Below, piece after piece: positions 1-7,899 of a DNA stretch of 34,107 nucleotides (position 1 is the first letter of the stretch; each line of letters opens with the position of its first letter). This DNA is from an uncultured Acidobacteriota bacterium (GTDB lineage: Bacteria > Acidobacteriota > Terriglobia > Terriglobales > Acidobacteriaceae). The notes under the pieces are model-generated. The model searched no databases and was not told the DNA's origin. It saw only the letters and a list, made by a program, of their open reading frames with translations. The position numbers were made by a program, and so were the translations under genes. The stretch covers positions 1-34,107 of the forward strand of contig CAIQPK010000008.1 in assembly GCA_903873705.1 (NCBI GenBank), in the 5' to 3' direction.

Positions 1-1094
1 TGGTCGGGCTTGGCGCGAGGCGGCGAGACCCAGAGCGGGAGGTCCATGCAGAGGAACTCGGAGAGGGCTTCGGCGTGGGGCTCGTAGAGGAGGCGGATGG
101 CGGCGAGGCGGGCGCGGGTGTCGTCGGCGGAGCAAAGTTGGAGATGACCCGTGGCGAGGAGACCGCAGAGACGACCGAACTCCTCGTCGGGGAGGCGGTT
201 AGGCGGTGACGCGCGGAGTTCCTTTTCGCGGGGCTCAAGGTGGAAGACGTGGCCGAGGTCGACGAGGGTGTGGCGGGCCATGGCGAAGGTCAGCTGGGCC
301 TGGCGGGTGCTGGGGCCTTCGATAGTGGTGATGAGCAGGGCACAGGCGTCCAGGATAGCGGTGATGGCGGAGAGCCAGGACTGGTTGTCGTGCTGGGAGC
401 GGTAGTAGCAGAGGATGGGGTAGGAGATGTGCGACTCGAGCATCTCGGCTGACCAGCGCTCCCACTCGTTGAGCAGGATCGAGAGCTCTTCCTGACCGCC
501 TTTGAAGCCATGCCGGAGGAGTAGCTCGCCGGCGGTGGGTGGTGAACCGGCACGGGAGTCGAGCAGGGCTACGGCGACTTCGCGGCGCGAGAAGGTGGTG
601 TAAAGCAGCGGGACGTAGCCGATGACCAGGGCAACGAAACCGAGGCCGATGCCAGATTCGGTGACCATCAGCGTGCGGGCGATGTGATTAGACGGCGTCA
701 CGTCGCCGAGGCCGAGTGTGAACAGGGTAGTGCCAGAGACGTAGAGGCAATCGCGAAACTGGCCAAGCCAGTTGACGGGATGGAGAGCGTCGTTGAACGG
801 CGCGCCGATGCCGAAAAAAATGAGGCCGAACGCGGCGACCAGGAACGCAGCCCATACAACGATGAGCAGCAGCAGCGACAGTGGGCCGTAGGTGCTGTAG
901 AGCTGTTCCCGGAGTTTGCGGTTGGACAGGCGGGATGCGACCGCGCGCCAGGGCCTCCAGGTAACGAGAAAGAACAGGCGGGTGATACGGAGGCGACCGG
1001 CGGGGCGGCGCGGCAGGATGATCGTCTGGAAGGCGTCCAGCAGCACGACAGCGAGAAAGATAAGGCCGATGAAAAAAGCGCCCGCGTGTGTCAT
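1..1094 (-). CDS. Ion-channel domain membrane protein, C-terminus cut by window edge
   Basis: An open frame runs from ATG at 1094 to the left edge with no stop, giving 364 codons. Hydrophobic segments lie at about residues 5-27, 72-96 and 147-165. Between the last two is a pore-loop-like stretch with TLGLGDVTP at 126-134, which matches the potassium-channel filter pattern TxGxGD but has Leu where Tyr is usual. The remaining roughly 200 residues are soluble and unrecognised. By family it should be an inner-membrane cation channel of the two-transmembrane/pore class; ion selectivity is not certain because of the altered filter. The only in-frame stop upstream is at about 1125-1127, so ATG 1094 is the first usable ATG. 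No clear Shine-Dalgarno (SD) site is seen. It is divergent from the response regulator gene. Confidence 0.8.
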   Translation of the reverse strand, partial: MTHAGAFFIGLIFLAVVLLDAFQTIILPRRPAGRLRITRLFFLVTWRPWRAVASRLSNRKLREQLYSTYGPLSLLLLIVVWAAFLVAAFGLIFFGIGAPFNDALHPVNWLGQFRDCLYVSGTTLFTLGLGDVTPSNHIARTLMVTESGIGLGFVALVIGYVPLLYTTFSRREVAVALLDSRAGSPPTAGELLLRHGFKGGQEELSILLNEWERWSAEMLESHISYPILCYYRSQHDNQSWLSAITAILDACALLITTIEGPSTRQAQLTFAMARHTLVDLGHVFHLEPREKELRASPPNRLPDEEFGRLCGLLATGHLQLCSADDTRARLAAIRLLYEPHAEALSEFLCMDLPLWVSPPRAKPD

Positions 1095-1298
1095 GTAAAC
1101 GACTGTATCGCGTTTAAGCAGCTGCTATGCTCCTGCTATATTTGCCGCCCTCTGTGCTTTGTTGTTGTCACACCTGTCGGGATCATCTATCCTGCGTTCA
1201 ACTTGCGTTGGCTTATTTTTGGCTCGACCGCTTTCCATTCCTCCTGCGGCGGGCACACATGGCCAGTAACGCGGTTGCGGTACGGGCCGAGGTGTGAC

Positions 1299-1676
1299 AT
1301 GAAACAGCGGGTTCTTGTTGTCGATGACGACAAGCTGGTGGCTGATACGTTGAGCTTGATTTTTCGAGCTAACGGATTCGATGCTGAGGCGTGCTACTCC
1401 GCCGCTGAGGGCCTGGAACGTGCCCGGACCTACGACCCCGAACTGCTGCTATGCGATGTGACCATGCCCGAAACGACCGGGCTGGAGTTGGCTGCGCTCA
1501 TCGACCGCGAAATTCCGAGATGCAAGATCCTGATGCTGACCGCTTACTCAACCAACCTGGCCAAGGTGGGCGAGCACTCAAAACACATGAGCCGTCCGGT
1601 TACGGTACTGAGCAAACCCTGCCGCCCGGAAGACCTGCTGCGGGAAGCAGGAGCGCTGCTCAAGAAGACGGCTTAG
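1299..1676 (+). CDS. Single-domain response regulator (receiver only)
   Basis: The product is 125 residues, the length of one CheY-like receiver with no output domain. Visible phosphorylation residues are the acidic cluster DDD at 9-11, the phospho-acceptor D53 (LLLCDVTMPE), T81 (ILMLTAY) and K106 (LSKP). It probably relays a phosphate in the cytoplasm from a histidine kinase not present here. The frame is open far upstream, but ATG 1299 starts exactly at the first beta strand (KQRVLVVDDD). It ends 26 bp before xseA, so the two may be co-transcribed, although no functional link is evident. Confidence 0.85.
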   Translation: MKQRVLVVDDDKLVADTLSLIFRANGFDAEACYSAAEGLERARTYDPELLLCDVTMPETTGLELAALIDREIPRCKILMLTAYSTNLAKVGEHSKHMSRPVTVLSKPCRPEDLLREAGALLKKTA

Positions 1677-1702
1677 GCCGTCGGCGTAAACTCGAAAGCA
1701 CG

Positions 1703-3256
1703 ATGGCGAGAAGCGGCGATGTTCCGTCTGCGGCGGACATGTTTCTAAAGAAAAAGAGTGGAACCAAGCGGGCGCGGCCCAAGGCTACGCCGGGGTTGTT
1801 TGATGCGGTAGAGGCTGCGGAAGTGCCCGCGCAGGGTGCCGTGCCGCCGCGAACTGCAGGTCTCGCCACTACGCTTCGCCCCGGTCGAGATGATAAGCCG
1901 ATGGTGGAGAAGATCGCCGCCCCGGCGGTGGAAGCGGCAAAGGTGTGGGGCGTGGGCGAGCTGGTGCGCGAGGTGCGCGTGCTGGTGGAAGGACGCTATG
2001 CACGGGTGACGGTTGAGGGTGAAATTTCCAACTGGAGGCCGGCAGGAAGCGGGCACTGCTACTTCACCCTGAAAGACGCGACCGGGCAGCTTTCGGCGGT
2101 GATGTTTCGGAGAGAGGCTTCCCTGCTCCGCTTCAAGCCAAAGGACGGTGATGCGGTGCGGCTGCGCGGGCAGGTGAGCGTCTACGAGAGCCGCGGGCAG
2201 ATGCAGGTAATCGCGGAGTGGATGGAGCTGGCCGGGATTGGAGCGCAGCTGGCAGCGGTGCAGGAGTTGAAGGCTCGGCTGAAGCGCGAGGGGCTGTTCG
2301 ATCGCAAGCGCCCGCTGCCGGCGTTTCCGAAGTGCATTGGGGTGGTGACGAGTTTGCAGGGAGCGGCGCTGCGGGACATCGTGAAGGTGTGCCAGCGGCG
2401 GCATGCGGGGGTGAACCTGCTGGTGTATCCGGCGGCCGTGCAGGGGCCGCGATGTGCGGTGGAAGTGGCCGCGGGTGTGCGATGGTTCAGCGCGCATGCG
2501 GATCGCGCGGATGTGGTGATTGTGGCGCGCGGCGGTGGAAGCTGGGAAGATCTGCACGGCTTTGACGACGAGCGCGTGGTGCGCGCGATTGCGGCTTGCC
2601 CGGTGCCGGTGGTGGTGGGCGTGGGTCATGCGACCGACACGACGATTGCCGATGCGGCAGCGGACGTGTGCGCGCCAACGCCATCCGCTGCGGCGGAGTT
2701 GGTGACGGCGGCGCAGCATCGCGTGGAGGAGCGCGTGGCTCGGCTGAGTGCGCGGGTGGAGCGGGCGGGCGAATTCCAGATGCTGCGGGCGCGACAGCGG
2801 CTATCGCGGCTGAGCGCGGACGTGGTGCTGCGACGGTTCCAGGATGCGATGGGGCGGCGGGCGCAGCGGGTGGACGAGTTGGACTTGCGGCTGGAGAGCG
2901 CGGCCGCACGCGCGACGCGGGTGCGCGAGGAACGGCTGGCGCGGATGGAAGCGCGGCTGCGGCGACAGGACCCTGCGGTGAAGCTGGCGGGAAGCGTCCG
3001 GCGGCAGGACTTGCTGCATGGGCGGCTGGAGCGCGCGGGCAGGGTCGTGGTGACGGCACGGAAGGAGAAGGTGGAGCGGCTGTGGGGGCGGGCTGAGGTG
3101 ATGAGTCCGCTGCGGGTACTGGAGCGGGGGTATGCGCTGGTGTATGGGCCGGACGGGAAGCTGCTCCGGTCATCGGACGAAGTGCGCGAGGATGAGGTGA
3201 TTACGGCCCGGCTGAATGAAGGCAGCGTGCGGGCGGTGGTGACGGCGAAGAAGTAA
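1703..3256 (+). CDS. xseA: Exodeoxyribonuclease VII large subunit
   Basis: The product (517 residues) is the catalytic subunit of exonuclease VII, which degrades single-stranded DNA to oligonucleotides together with XseB. Order: an unusual N-terminal tail of about 80 residues, an OB-fold DNA-binding domain (about 83-180), the catalytic domain, a long Arg/Ala-rich coiled coil, and a C-terminal RGYALV segment. Family signatures include GVVTSLQGAALRDIV, ARGGGSWEDLHGFDDER and GVGHATDTTIADAAAD, which hold the conserved Asp, Arg and His residues. The tail includes about 15 residues (50-64) encoded by a dispersed repeat. ATG 1703 is chosen because the frame is open further upstream over the response regulator. 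An internal ATG at 1739 is an alternative. No xseB gene follows; glmM does. Confidence 0.92.
   Translation: MARSGDVPSAADMFLKKKSGTKRARPKATPGLFDAVEAAEVPAQGAVPPRTAGLATTLRPGRDDKPMVEKIAAPAVEAAKVWGVGELVREVRVLVEGRYARVTVEGEISNWRPAGSGHCYFTLKDATGQLSAVMFRREASLLRFKPKDGDAVRLRGQVSVYESRGQMQVIAEWMELAGIGAQLAAVQELKARLKREGLFDRKRPLPAFPKCIGVVTSLQGAALRDIVKVCQRRHAGVNLLVYPAAVQGPRCAVEVAAGVRWFSAHADRADVVIVARGGGSWEDLHGFDDERVVRAIAACPVPVVVGVGHATDTTIADAAADVCAPTPSAAAELVTAAQHRVEERVARLSARVERAGEFQMLRARQRLSRLSADVVLRRFQDAMGRRAQRVDELDLRLESAAARATRVREERLARMEARLRRQDPAVKLAGSVRRQDLLHGRLERAGRVVVTARKEKVERLWGRAEVMSPLRVLERGYALVYGPDGKLLRSSDEVREDEVITARLNEGSVRAVVTAKK
1852..1895. repeat. Dispersed 44-bp repeat, copy 1 (inside xseA)
   Basis: It begins AACTGCAGGTCTC and ends GGTCGAGATGATA. 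The same stretch recurs at 13561-13604 inside queA with about six substitutions over 44 bp. In xseA it is read in frame and adds residues about 50-64 (TAGLATTLRPGRDD). Confidence 0.8.
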
Positions 3257-3330
3257 AACGCGGGTTGTGGGTAAGTGGGTTCGCAAAGTTGTTAACATCG
3301 GAGAGACAAAGAAAACTTCCGAGGGTGACG

Positions 3331-4677
3331 ATGCGCAAGATGTTTGGGACAGATGGGATCCGCGCGGTGGCCGGTGCTCCGCCGCTGGATGCGCGGACGG
3401 TTTTTGCGGTGGGCAAGGCGCTGGCGCACTCGCTGGGCGCGGAGCCGCGCGTGGTGATGGGCATGGACACGCGCGAGAGCGGACCCTGGATTGCCGCGAC
3501 GCTGGCGGAAGGTTTGCGTGCTGGTGGAGCGGAGGTGGAGAGCGCGGGCGTGATAACGACCCCCGCCATTGCGTTCCTGGCGCGTAAGCATGGGTTCAGC
3601 GCGGGCGTGGTGATTTCGGCGTCGCATAACCCGTGGCGGGATAACGGGATCAAGATTTTTGGCGGCGATGGATACAAGCTGGCGGATGCGGTGGAGCTGG
3701 CGATGGAAGGCGAGATTGAGAAGGTGCTGGCGGAACAGGGTCCAGGGTCCAGGGCCCAGGGTTCGGAAGACGCACTACCGGTGAATGAGGCCTATCGCGC
3801 GGAGTATGTACAGTGGCTGCTGGAGGCCGTGCCGGGGATATCGCTGGACAACCGCTCCGTGGTGATTGATTGTGCGAATGGAGCGGCGAGTGCCGTGGCG
3901 CCGGAGCTGTTTGCGGGGTTGAAGGGAACGGTGGAGGTGACCCACGCCTCGCCCAATGGACGGAATATCAACGATCACTGCGGCGCGATGCATCCGGAGA
4001 TTGTGGCTGGCGAGGTGAAGCGGCTGGGCGCGTCGATGGGGTTTACGTTCGATGGCGACGCGGACCGGGCGCTGTTTGCGGATGAGCATGGCAACGTGGT
4101 CAACGGCGACGCCGTGATGCTGGTGTGCGCGCGCGACCTGCAGGCGCGGGGGCTGCTGGCCGGCGATACGGTAGTGGCGACGACGATGTCGAACATGGGG
4201 CTGGAGGCGGCGTTCAAGCGATCAGGGATCGCCATGCTGCGGGCTCCGGTGGGCGACAAGTATGTGCTGGAGGAGATGAAGAAGTCGGGCGCGTCGCTCG
4301 GCGGAGAGCAGTCGGGACACATCCTGTTTCCGGCGAAGTCGACGACGGGCGACGGGTTGCTGACCGCGCTGCTGGTGCTGGATGTGGTGCACCGTAGCGG
4401 CAAGACGCTGGGTGAGCTGATTGCCGACCTGAAGAATTTTCCGCAGGTAATTTTAAATGTGAAGGTGCGGGAGAAGAAGCCGCTGGAGCACTTCCCTGCC
4501 GTCATTGAACTCATCGCGGCGGCGGAAGAAGAGCTGCGCGATTCGGGACGGGTGGTGATCCGGTACTCGGGTACCGAGGCGCTGGCGCGGGTGATGATTG
4601 AGGCGGAAAGCGAAGAGGCGATGACGAGACACGCCGAGGCCATCTCCGGGGCGATTCGGGCCGAGCTGGGGGTTTAG
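3331..4677 (+). CDS. glmM: Phosphoglucosamine mutase
   Basis: The product (448 residues, usual length) converts glucosamine-6-phosphate to glucosamine-1-phosphate for UDP-GlcNAc, peptidoglycan and LPS synthesis in the cytoplasm. It shows all four phosphohexomutase landmarks: the phosphoserine loop SASHNP with S98, the metal loop DGDADR (241-246), the sugar loop GGEQSGH (324-330) and the phosphate loop RYSGTE (411-416). ATG 3331 follows GAGGGTGACG, a plausible SD site, and starts the typical RKMFGTDGIRA. Residues about 136-147 (EQGPGSRAQGSE) are encoded by a heptamer repeat and lie in a region between the first two domains. The stop overlaps that of convergent purU by 3 bp. Confidence 0.96.
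   Translation: MRKMFGTDGIRAVAGAPPLDARTVFAVGKALAHSLGAEPRVVMGMDTRESGPWIAATLAEGLRAGGAEVESAGVITTPAIAFLARKHGFSAGVVISASHNPWRDNGIKIFGGDGYKLADAVELAMEGEIEKVLAEQGPGSRAQGSEDALPVNEAYRAEYVQWLLEAVPGISLDNRSVVIDCANGAASAVAPELFAGLKGTVEVTHASPNGRNINDHCGAMHPEIVAGEVKRLGASMGFTFDGDADRALFADEHGNVVNGDAVMLVCARDLQARGLLAGDTVVATTMSNMGLEAAFKRSGIAMLRAPVGDKYVLEEMKKSGASLGGEQSGHILFPAKSTTGDGLLTALLVLDVVHRSGKTLGELIADLKNFPQVILNVKVREKKPLEHFPAVIELIAAAEEELRDSGRVVIRYSGTEALARVMIEAESEEAMTRHAEAISGAIRAELGV
3737..3764. repeat. AGGGTCC-type heptamer array, single arm (inside glmM)
   Basis: Four tandem 7-bp units (AGGGTCC, AGGGTCC, AGGGCCC, AGGGTTC) followed by a GGAAGAC end unit. No opposite arm is present nearby. It is read in frame within glmM. 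Confidence 0.85.
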
Positions 4678-5540
4678 GCGAAGATCACCGTCTTGTTGGC
4701 GTAGCTGAGGATGCGGTGGTCCAGGTGCCATTGCACCGCGCGGGAGAGGACCAGGCGCTCCAGGTCGCGGCCTTTCTGGATGAGCGAGGGGAGTTGGTCG
4801 TTCTGGGTGACGCGGGTGACGTCCTGCTCGATGATGGGGCCTTCGTCGAGCACCTCCGTGACGTAGTGGCTGGTGGCGCCGATGAGCTTGACGCCGCGCG
4901 CGAAGGCCGCGTGATACGGGCGGGCCCCGCTGAACGCCGGCAGGAACGAGTGGTGGACGTTGATGATGCGACGAGGGTAGGCGTCGACGAACGCGGGCGA
5001 AAGAATCTGCATGTAACGCGCGAGGATGACGAGGTCCACGTTGTTCTCTGCCAGCAAGGCTTGTTGCTCGGCTTCGACGCCTGACTTGGTGTCCGCCGTA
5101 ACCGGGAGATAGTAGAAGGGGACCTTGTAGAAGTCGGCAAGCGGGCGGGCGGCTTCGTGGTTGGAGATGATCAGCGCAAGGTTGCAGTGGAACTCGCTGG
5201 TCTGGTGGCGGTGGAGCAGGTCCGCGAGGCAGTGGAGGTACTGCGAGACGAAGATAGCGACGTTCTGCGGAGCGTTGGCGAACGCGATGCGCCAGTTCAT
5301 GCTGAAGCCGGCGGCCAGAGGGGCGAAGACCGCGCGGAAGGCGGCCTCGTCGAAGTGCGGAGCGTCGGTGGAAAACTCGACGCGCATAAAAAATAGGCCA
5401 AGTTCGACGTCTTGGTGCTGGTCGGCGTTCAGGATGTTGACGTCGTAGTGCTGGACAAGGAAGTTGATGATGGAGACGACGATGCCCTTGCGGTCGGGAC
5501 AGTCGATGAGGAGCGTGGCGGTGGTGCTGGGGGAAGGCAT
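4674..5540 (-). CDS. purU: Formyltetrahydrofolate deformylase
   Basis: The product (288 residues, typical length) hydrolyses 10-formyl-tetrahydrofolate to formate and tetrahydrofolate, balancing one-carbon pools and feeding formate to PurT-type purine synthesis. An N-terminal ACT-like domain (about 7-80) precedes the formyltransferase fold (about 92-285). Catalytic signature: INVHHSFLPAF with N194 and H196, and LDEGPII with D232, matching the Asn/His/Asp triad of the glycinamide formyltransferase family. The ATG at 5540 begins directly before the ACT strand (TATLLIDCPDRKG). It is convergent with glmM with overlapping stops, and its 5' side faces the HD-GYP gene across about 110 bp. Confidence 0.95.
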   Translation of the reverse strand: MPSPSTTATLLIDCPDRKGIVVSIINFLVQHYDVNILNADQHQDVELGLFFMRVEFSTDAPHFDEAAFRAVFAPLAAGFSMNWRIAFANAPQNVAIFVSQYLHCLADLLHRHQTSEFHCNLALIISNHEAARPLADFYKVPFYYLPVTADTKSGVEAEQQALLAENNVDLVILARYMQILSPAFVDAYPRRIINVHHSFLPAFSGARPYHAAFARGVKLIGATSHYVTEVLDEGPIIEQDVTRVTQNDQLPSLIQKGRDLERLVLSRAVQWHLDHRILSYANKTVIFA

Positions 5541-5649
5541 GGGTCGCCTTCTAGGCTAATGCATCAGGATGTGGCCGGTTTGGGGGATATCGCAAGAATG
5601 GCCCGAGGGAGAACACTGGATCTGCGTAATTTGGCTGCTCTGATTCCAG

Positions 5650-7143
5650 ATGCCTCATACTTCTTCCAGTCTCGGTGCTCGGCTTTCCTATGATGAAGGC
5701 GCGGTATCGCTGTCGGAGATCATCTCCGCGCTGACGTTTGCGCTGGACCTGACCGAGGGCGCTGTGGCTGGGCACGCGCTCCGGAGTTGCCTGCTGGGGA
5801 TGCGGATTGGGGATGCGCTGGGGGTCTCGGGCGTTGAGCGGATACAGCTCTACTACGCGTTGCAACTGAAGGACGTGGGCTGCTCCAGCAACGCGACCCG
5901 GATGACGCAGATTATTGGCGGCGACGATCGCGCGATGAAGGCTTCCACCAAGCTCGAAGACTGGCGCAAGAGTGGCGTGAGTCTGCGGGGACTGAAGACG
6001 CTTTGGCACAACATTCTGCCGGGAAAAAGTTTGCCGCGAAGGGTGGCGCGCTTTATCCATATCGCACGTCATGCGGCGGGTAATCGGAAAGAGATGATCC
6101 AGCTGCGGTGCGAGCGCGGCGCCGAGATTGTGCGCATGCTGGAGCTCGACGATGCCACCGCCGAGGCGGTGCGGCGCGTGGATGAGCACTGGGACGGCAA
6201 GGGGCATCCGGATGGCCTGCAGGGTGAAGAGATTCCGCTGATTGCGCGCATCTGCTCGGTGGCGCAGGTGCTGGACGTGTTCGCGATGGAAGACAGCATC
6301 GACGCCGCGCTGAAGGTGCTCCGGCGACGAAGTGGGATCTGGTTTGAGCCGGCGATTGTTGAGTTGGTGCATCGGCTGCATGACGAGGGACGCCTGTGGG
6401 AGCACTGCCGCAGCGCGGACGAAGTGGAAGAGACGCGGCAGTCGGTGCTGGCGCTCGATCCCGGGGAACAGGCGGAGTTGACGTCGGAGCGGGTGGACCG
6501 AATCTGTGAAGCGTTTGCGAGCGTGGTGGATGCGAAGTCGCCGTTTACGTACCGGCACTCGCTGGGCGTGGCGGACGTGGCGGTGGAGATTGCGGTCGAG
6601 ATGGGGCTGCCGCCCGAGCGTGTGAAGCTGGTGCGACGCGCGGCGCTGCTACACGATATCGGCAAGCTGGGCGTGCCGAATCCGATCCTGGATAAAGCCG
6701 GAAAACTGACGCTGGAAGAGTGGGCCGTGGTGGTGGTGCATCCGACGCTGACGCGTTCTATTTTAGAGCGGGTTTCCGCGTTTCGCGAGCTTGCTATTTT
6801 TGCGGCGGAGCATCACGAAAAGCTGGATGGGACGGGCTATCCGCTGGGACTGACGGCAGCGGAAATGTCGACCGAGTCGCGCGTGCTGGCGGTAGCGGAT
6901 GTGTTTGCCGCGATGGCGGAGAACCGGCCCTACCGTGCGGGGCTGGAGCCGGCGAAGATACTGGAGATCATCCGCGCGGATGTTCCGACGAAGTTTGACG
7001 CGGCTTGCTTTGCCGCGCTGGAACAATTGCTGGAGCGGTGGGAGTGGCTGAAGCCGGCGGTAACGTCGAGCGAGGTTGGGACCTTTGGGCGGGAGCATCC
7101 GCGGCGGTTTACCGTGATGGATGAGCTGGAACAGCTGATCTGA
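5650..7143 (+). CDS. Tandem HD-GYP domain protein, first domain degenerate
   Basis: The product has 497 residues. The C-terminal half (about 280-470) is a standard HD-GYP domain, the fold of cyclic-di-GMP phosphodiesterases: YRHSLGVAD (H303), LLHDIGKLG (H335, D336), HHEKLDGTGYP (388-398) and ADVFAAMAENRPYR. The N-terminal half (about 20-250) repeats the layout, with H42, QLKDVG (K74, D75) where HD is expected, and HWDGKGHPDGL (180-190) where GYP has become GHP. The first domain is therefore probably not catalytic and may be regulatory. There is no receiver or membrane segment. No SD site precedes ATG 5650, so the start is not firm. Function as a c-di-GMP hydrolase is inferred from the family. 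Confidence 0.85.
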   Translation: MPHTSSSLGARLSYDEGAVSLSEIISALTFALDLTEGAVAGHALRSCLLGMRIGDALGVSGVERIQLYYALQLKDVGCSSNATRMTQIIGGDDRAMKASTKLEDWRKSGVSLRGLKTLWHNILPGKSLPRRVARFIHIARHAAGNRKEMIQLRCERGAEIVRMLELDDATAEAVRRVDEHWDGKGHPDGLQGEEIPLIARICSVAQVLDVFAMEDSIDAALKVLRRRSGIWFEPAIVELVHRLHDEGRLWEHCRSADEVEETRQSVLALDPGEQAELTSERVDRICEAFASVVDAKSPFTYRHSLGVADVAVEIAVEMGLPPERVKLVRRAALLHDIGKLGVPNPILDKAGKLTLEEWAVVVVHPTLTRSILERVSAFRELAIFAAEHHEKLDGTGYPLGLTAAEMSTESRVLAVADVFAAMAENRPYRAGLEPAKILEIIRADVPTKFDAACFAALEQLLERWEWLKPAVTSSEVGTFGREHPRRFTVMDELEQLI

Positions 7144-7146
7144 AGG

Positions 7147-7398
7147 CTAAGGTTCGAGCTCGTCGCCGGGGTCGGGAGCGTTGTTGCCAGCTTTGTCGAG
7201 GATGGCCAGGAGCTCCGCTTCATCGCCGGGCTCGGGGGCGCGAGAGAAATACTTATCAGTGACGTAGGCGTCGCGAACGCTCTGGGCCGCGAGAGTACGG
7301 AGCCAGTCTTCGAGCGAAAGACCATTGCGAGCTGCCTGATCGGAAGCTGCCTGGAGTAGCGAACCGGATAGATGCACGGGGATGACGGCTTCGCTCAT
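7147..7398 (-). CDS. Probable antitoxin of the PIN toxin (RHH-like)
   Basis: The product has 83 residues. Residues about 4-45 read as strand (IPVHLS), helix, turn and helix (LSLEDWLRTLAAQ), which fits a ribbon-helix-helix DNA-binding antitoxin. The rest is an acidic tail (PGDE twice) suited to binding and blocking a toxin. The start ATG 7398 overlaps the toxin stop in an ATGA arrangement, with AGAGG upstream, implying translational coupling. An in-frame GTG at 7404 is an alternative. The family assignment rests on pattern and context only. Confidence 0.6.
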   Translation of the reverse strand: MSEAVIPVHLSGSLLQAASDQAARNGLSLEDWLRTLAAQSVRDAYVTDKYFSRAPEPGDEAELLAILDKAGNNAPDPGDELEP

Positions 7399-7820
7399 GA
7401 CCACGACCTCTGCTTAAGAATACTTCCTGGCGTGACCACTTGAATACCGAGATTTGTGGCGGCAGGAAGGAAGTCAGATGTGTTGTGAGTGACGATCGCA
7501 CAGGCGTGGCCGCTGATGGCGGCGTCCAGCACAAGTTCGTCGTCTGGGTCGGTGAGTTGAGGCCGGTAATGATAGAAGCGCTTTGCCTGCTCAGTAAACC
7601 CCGCGAACAGCAGCAGGAAGCGATCTATTTCGTCGTGGCTGTATCCGTGAATTTCCGCGTGTGTGGCACGCTTGAGTACCGTTTCGTATTCGAAGAAGAG
7701 AGCCGGAGTGGCGACCATGTCGATCCGGCGCTGAAGGATGAGGTTCAGGACGCGACGGCTCGCGCCTTGGCGGCTGCGGAAGGCTTCGATGAGGACGGAG
7801 GTGTCGAGGACGATGCGCAC
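7395..7820 (-). CDS. PIN-domain toxin (putative RNase of a toxin-antitoxin pair)
   Basis: The product (141 residues) is one PIN domain. It starts MRIVLDTSVLI with metal-binding D6, has E44 in FFEYETVL, the acidic run DPDDELVLDAA (91-101), and ends with IVTHNTSDF (N113, D116). This fits the PIN_3/TIGR00305 group of toxin components, which cleave RNA with Mg2+. It precedes its likely antitoxin, the reverse of the commonest order. The divergent HEPN gene starts about 80 bp away. Confidence 0.8.
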   Translation of the reverse strand: MRIVLDTSVLIEAFRSRQGASRRVLNLILQRRIDMVATPALFFEYETVLKRATHAEIHGYSHDEIDRFLLLFAGFTEQAKRFYHYRPQLTDPDDELVLDAAISGHACAIVTHNTSDFLPAATNLGIQVVTPGSILKQRSWS

Positions 7821-7833
7821 CGGAGAAGATTAT

Positions 7834-7870
7834 CGCATTCCTGCGCTCCTACTCGTGCCCAAAGAATGCG
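7834..7870. promoter_or_regulatory. Inverted repeat between PIN gene and HEPN gene
   Basis: CGCATTC at 7834-7840 and its exact complement GAATGCG at 7864-7870 are separated by 23 bp in the divergent intergenic region. It could be an operator for the RHH-like antitoxin. Seven-base matches occur by chance, so this is tentative. Confidence 0.3.
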
Positions 7871-7899
7871 CGTAAATAGTGATTAGCGGATAGACTGTG

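Noticed and set aside
684-1298. Long N-terminal extension of the response regulator
   Set aside because: It is antisense to the ion-channel gene, and the receiver fold begins exactly at ATG 1299.
1451-1702. N-terminal extension of xseA over the response regulator gene
   Set aside because: It overlaps a clear receiver gene in another frame and shows no conserved sequence; ATG 1703 is preferred.
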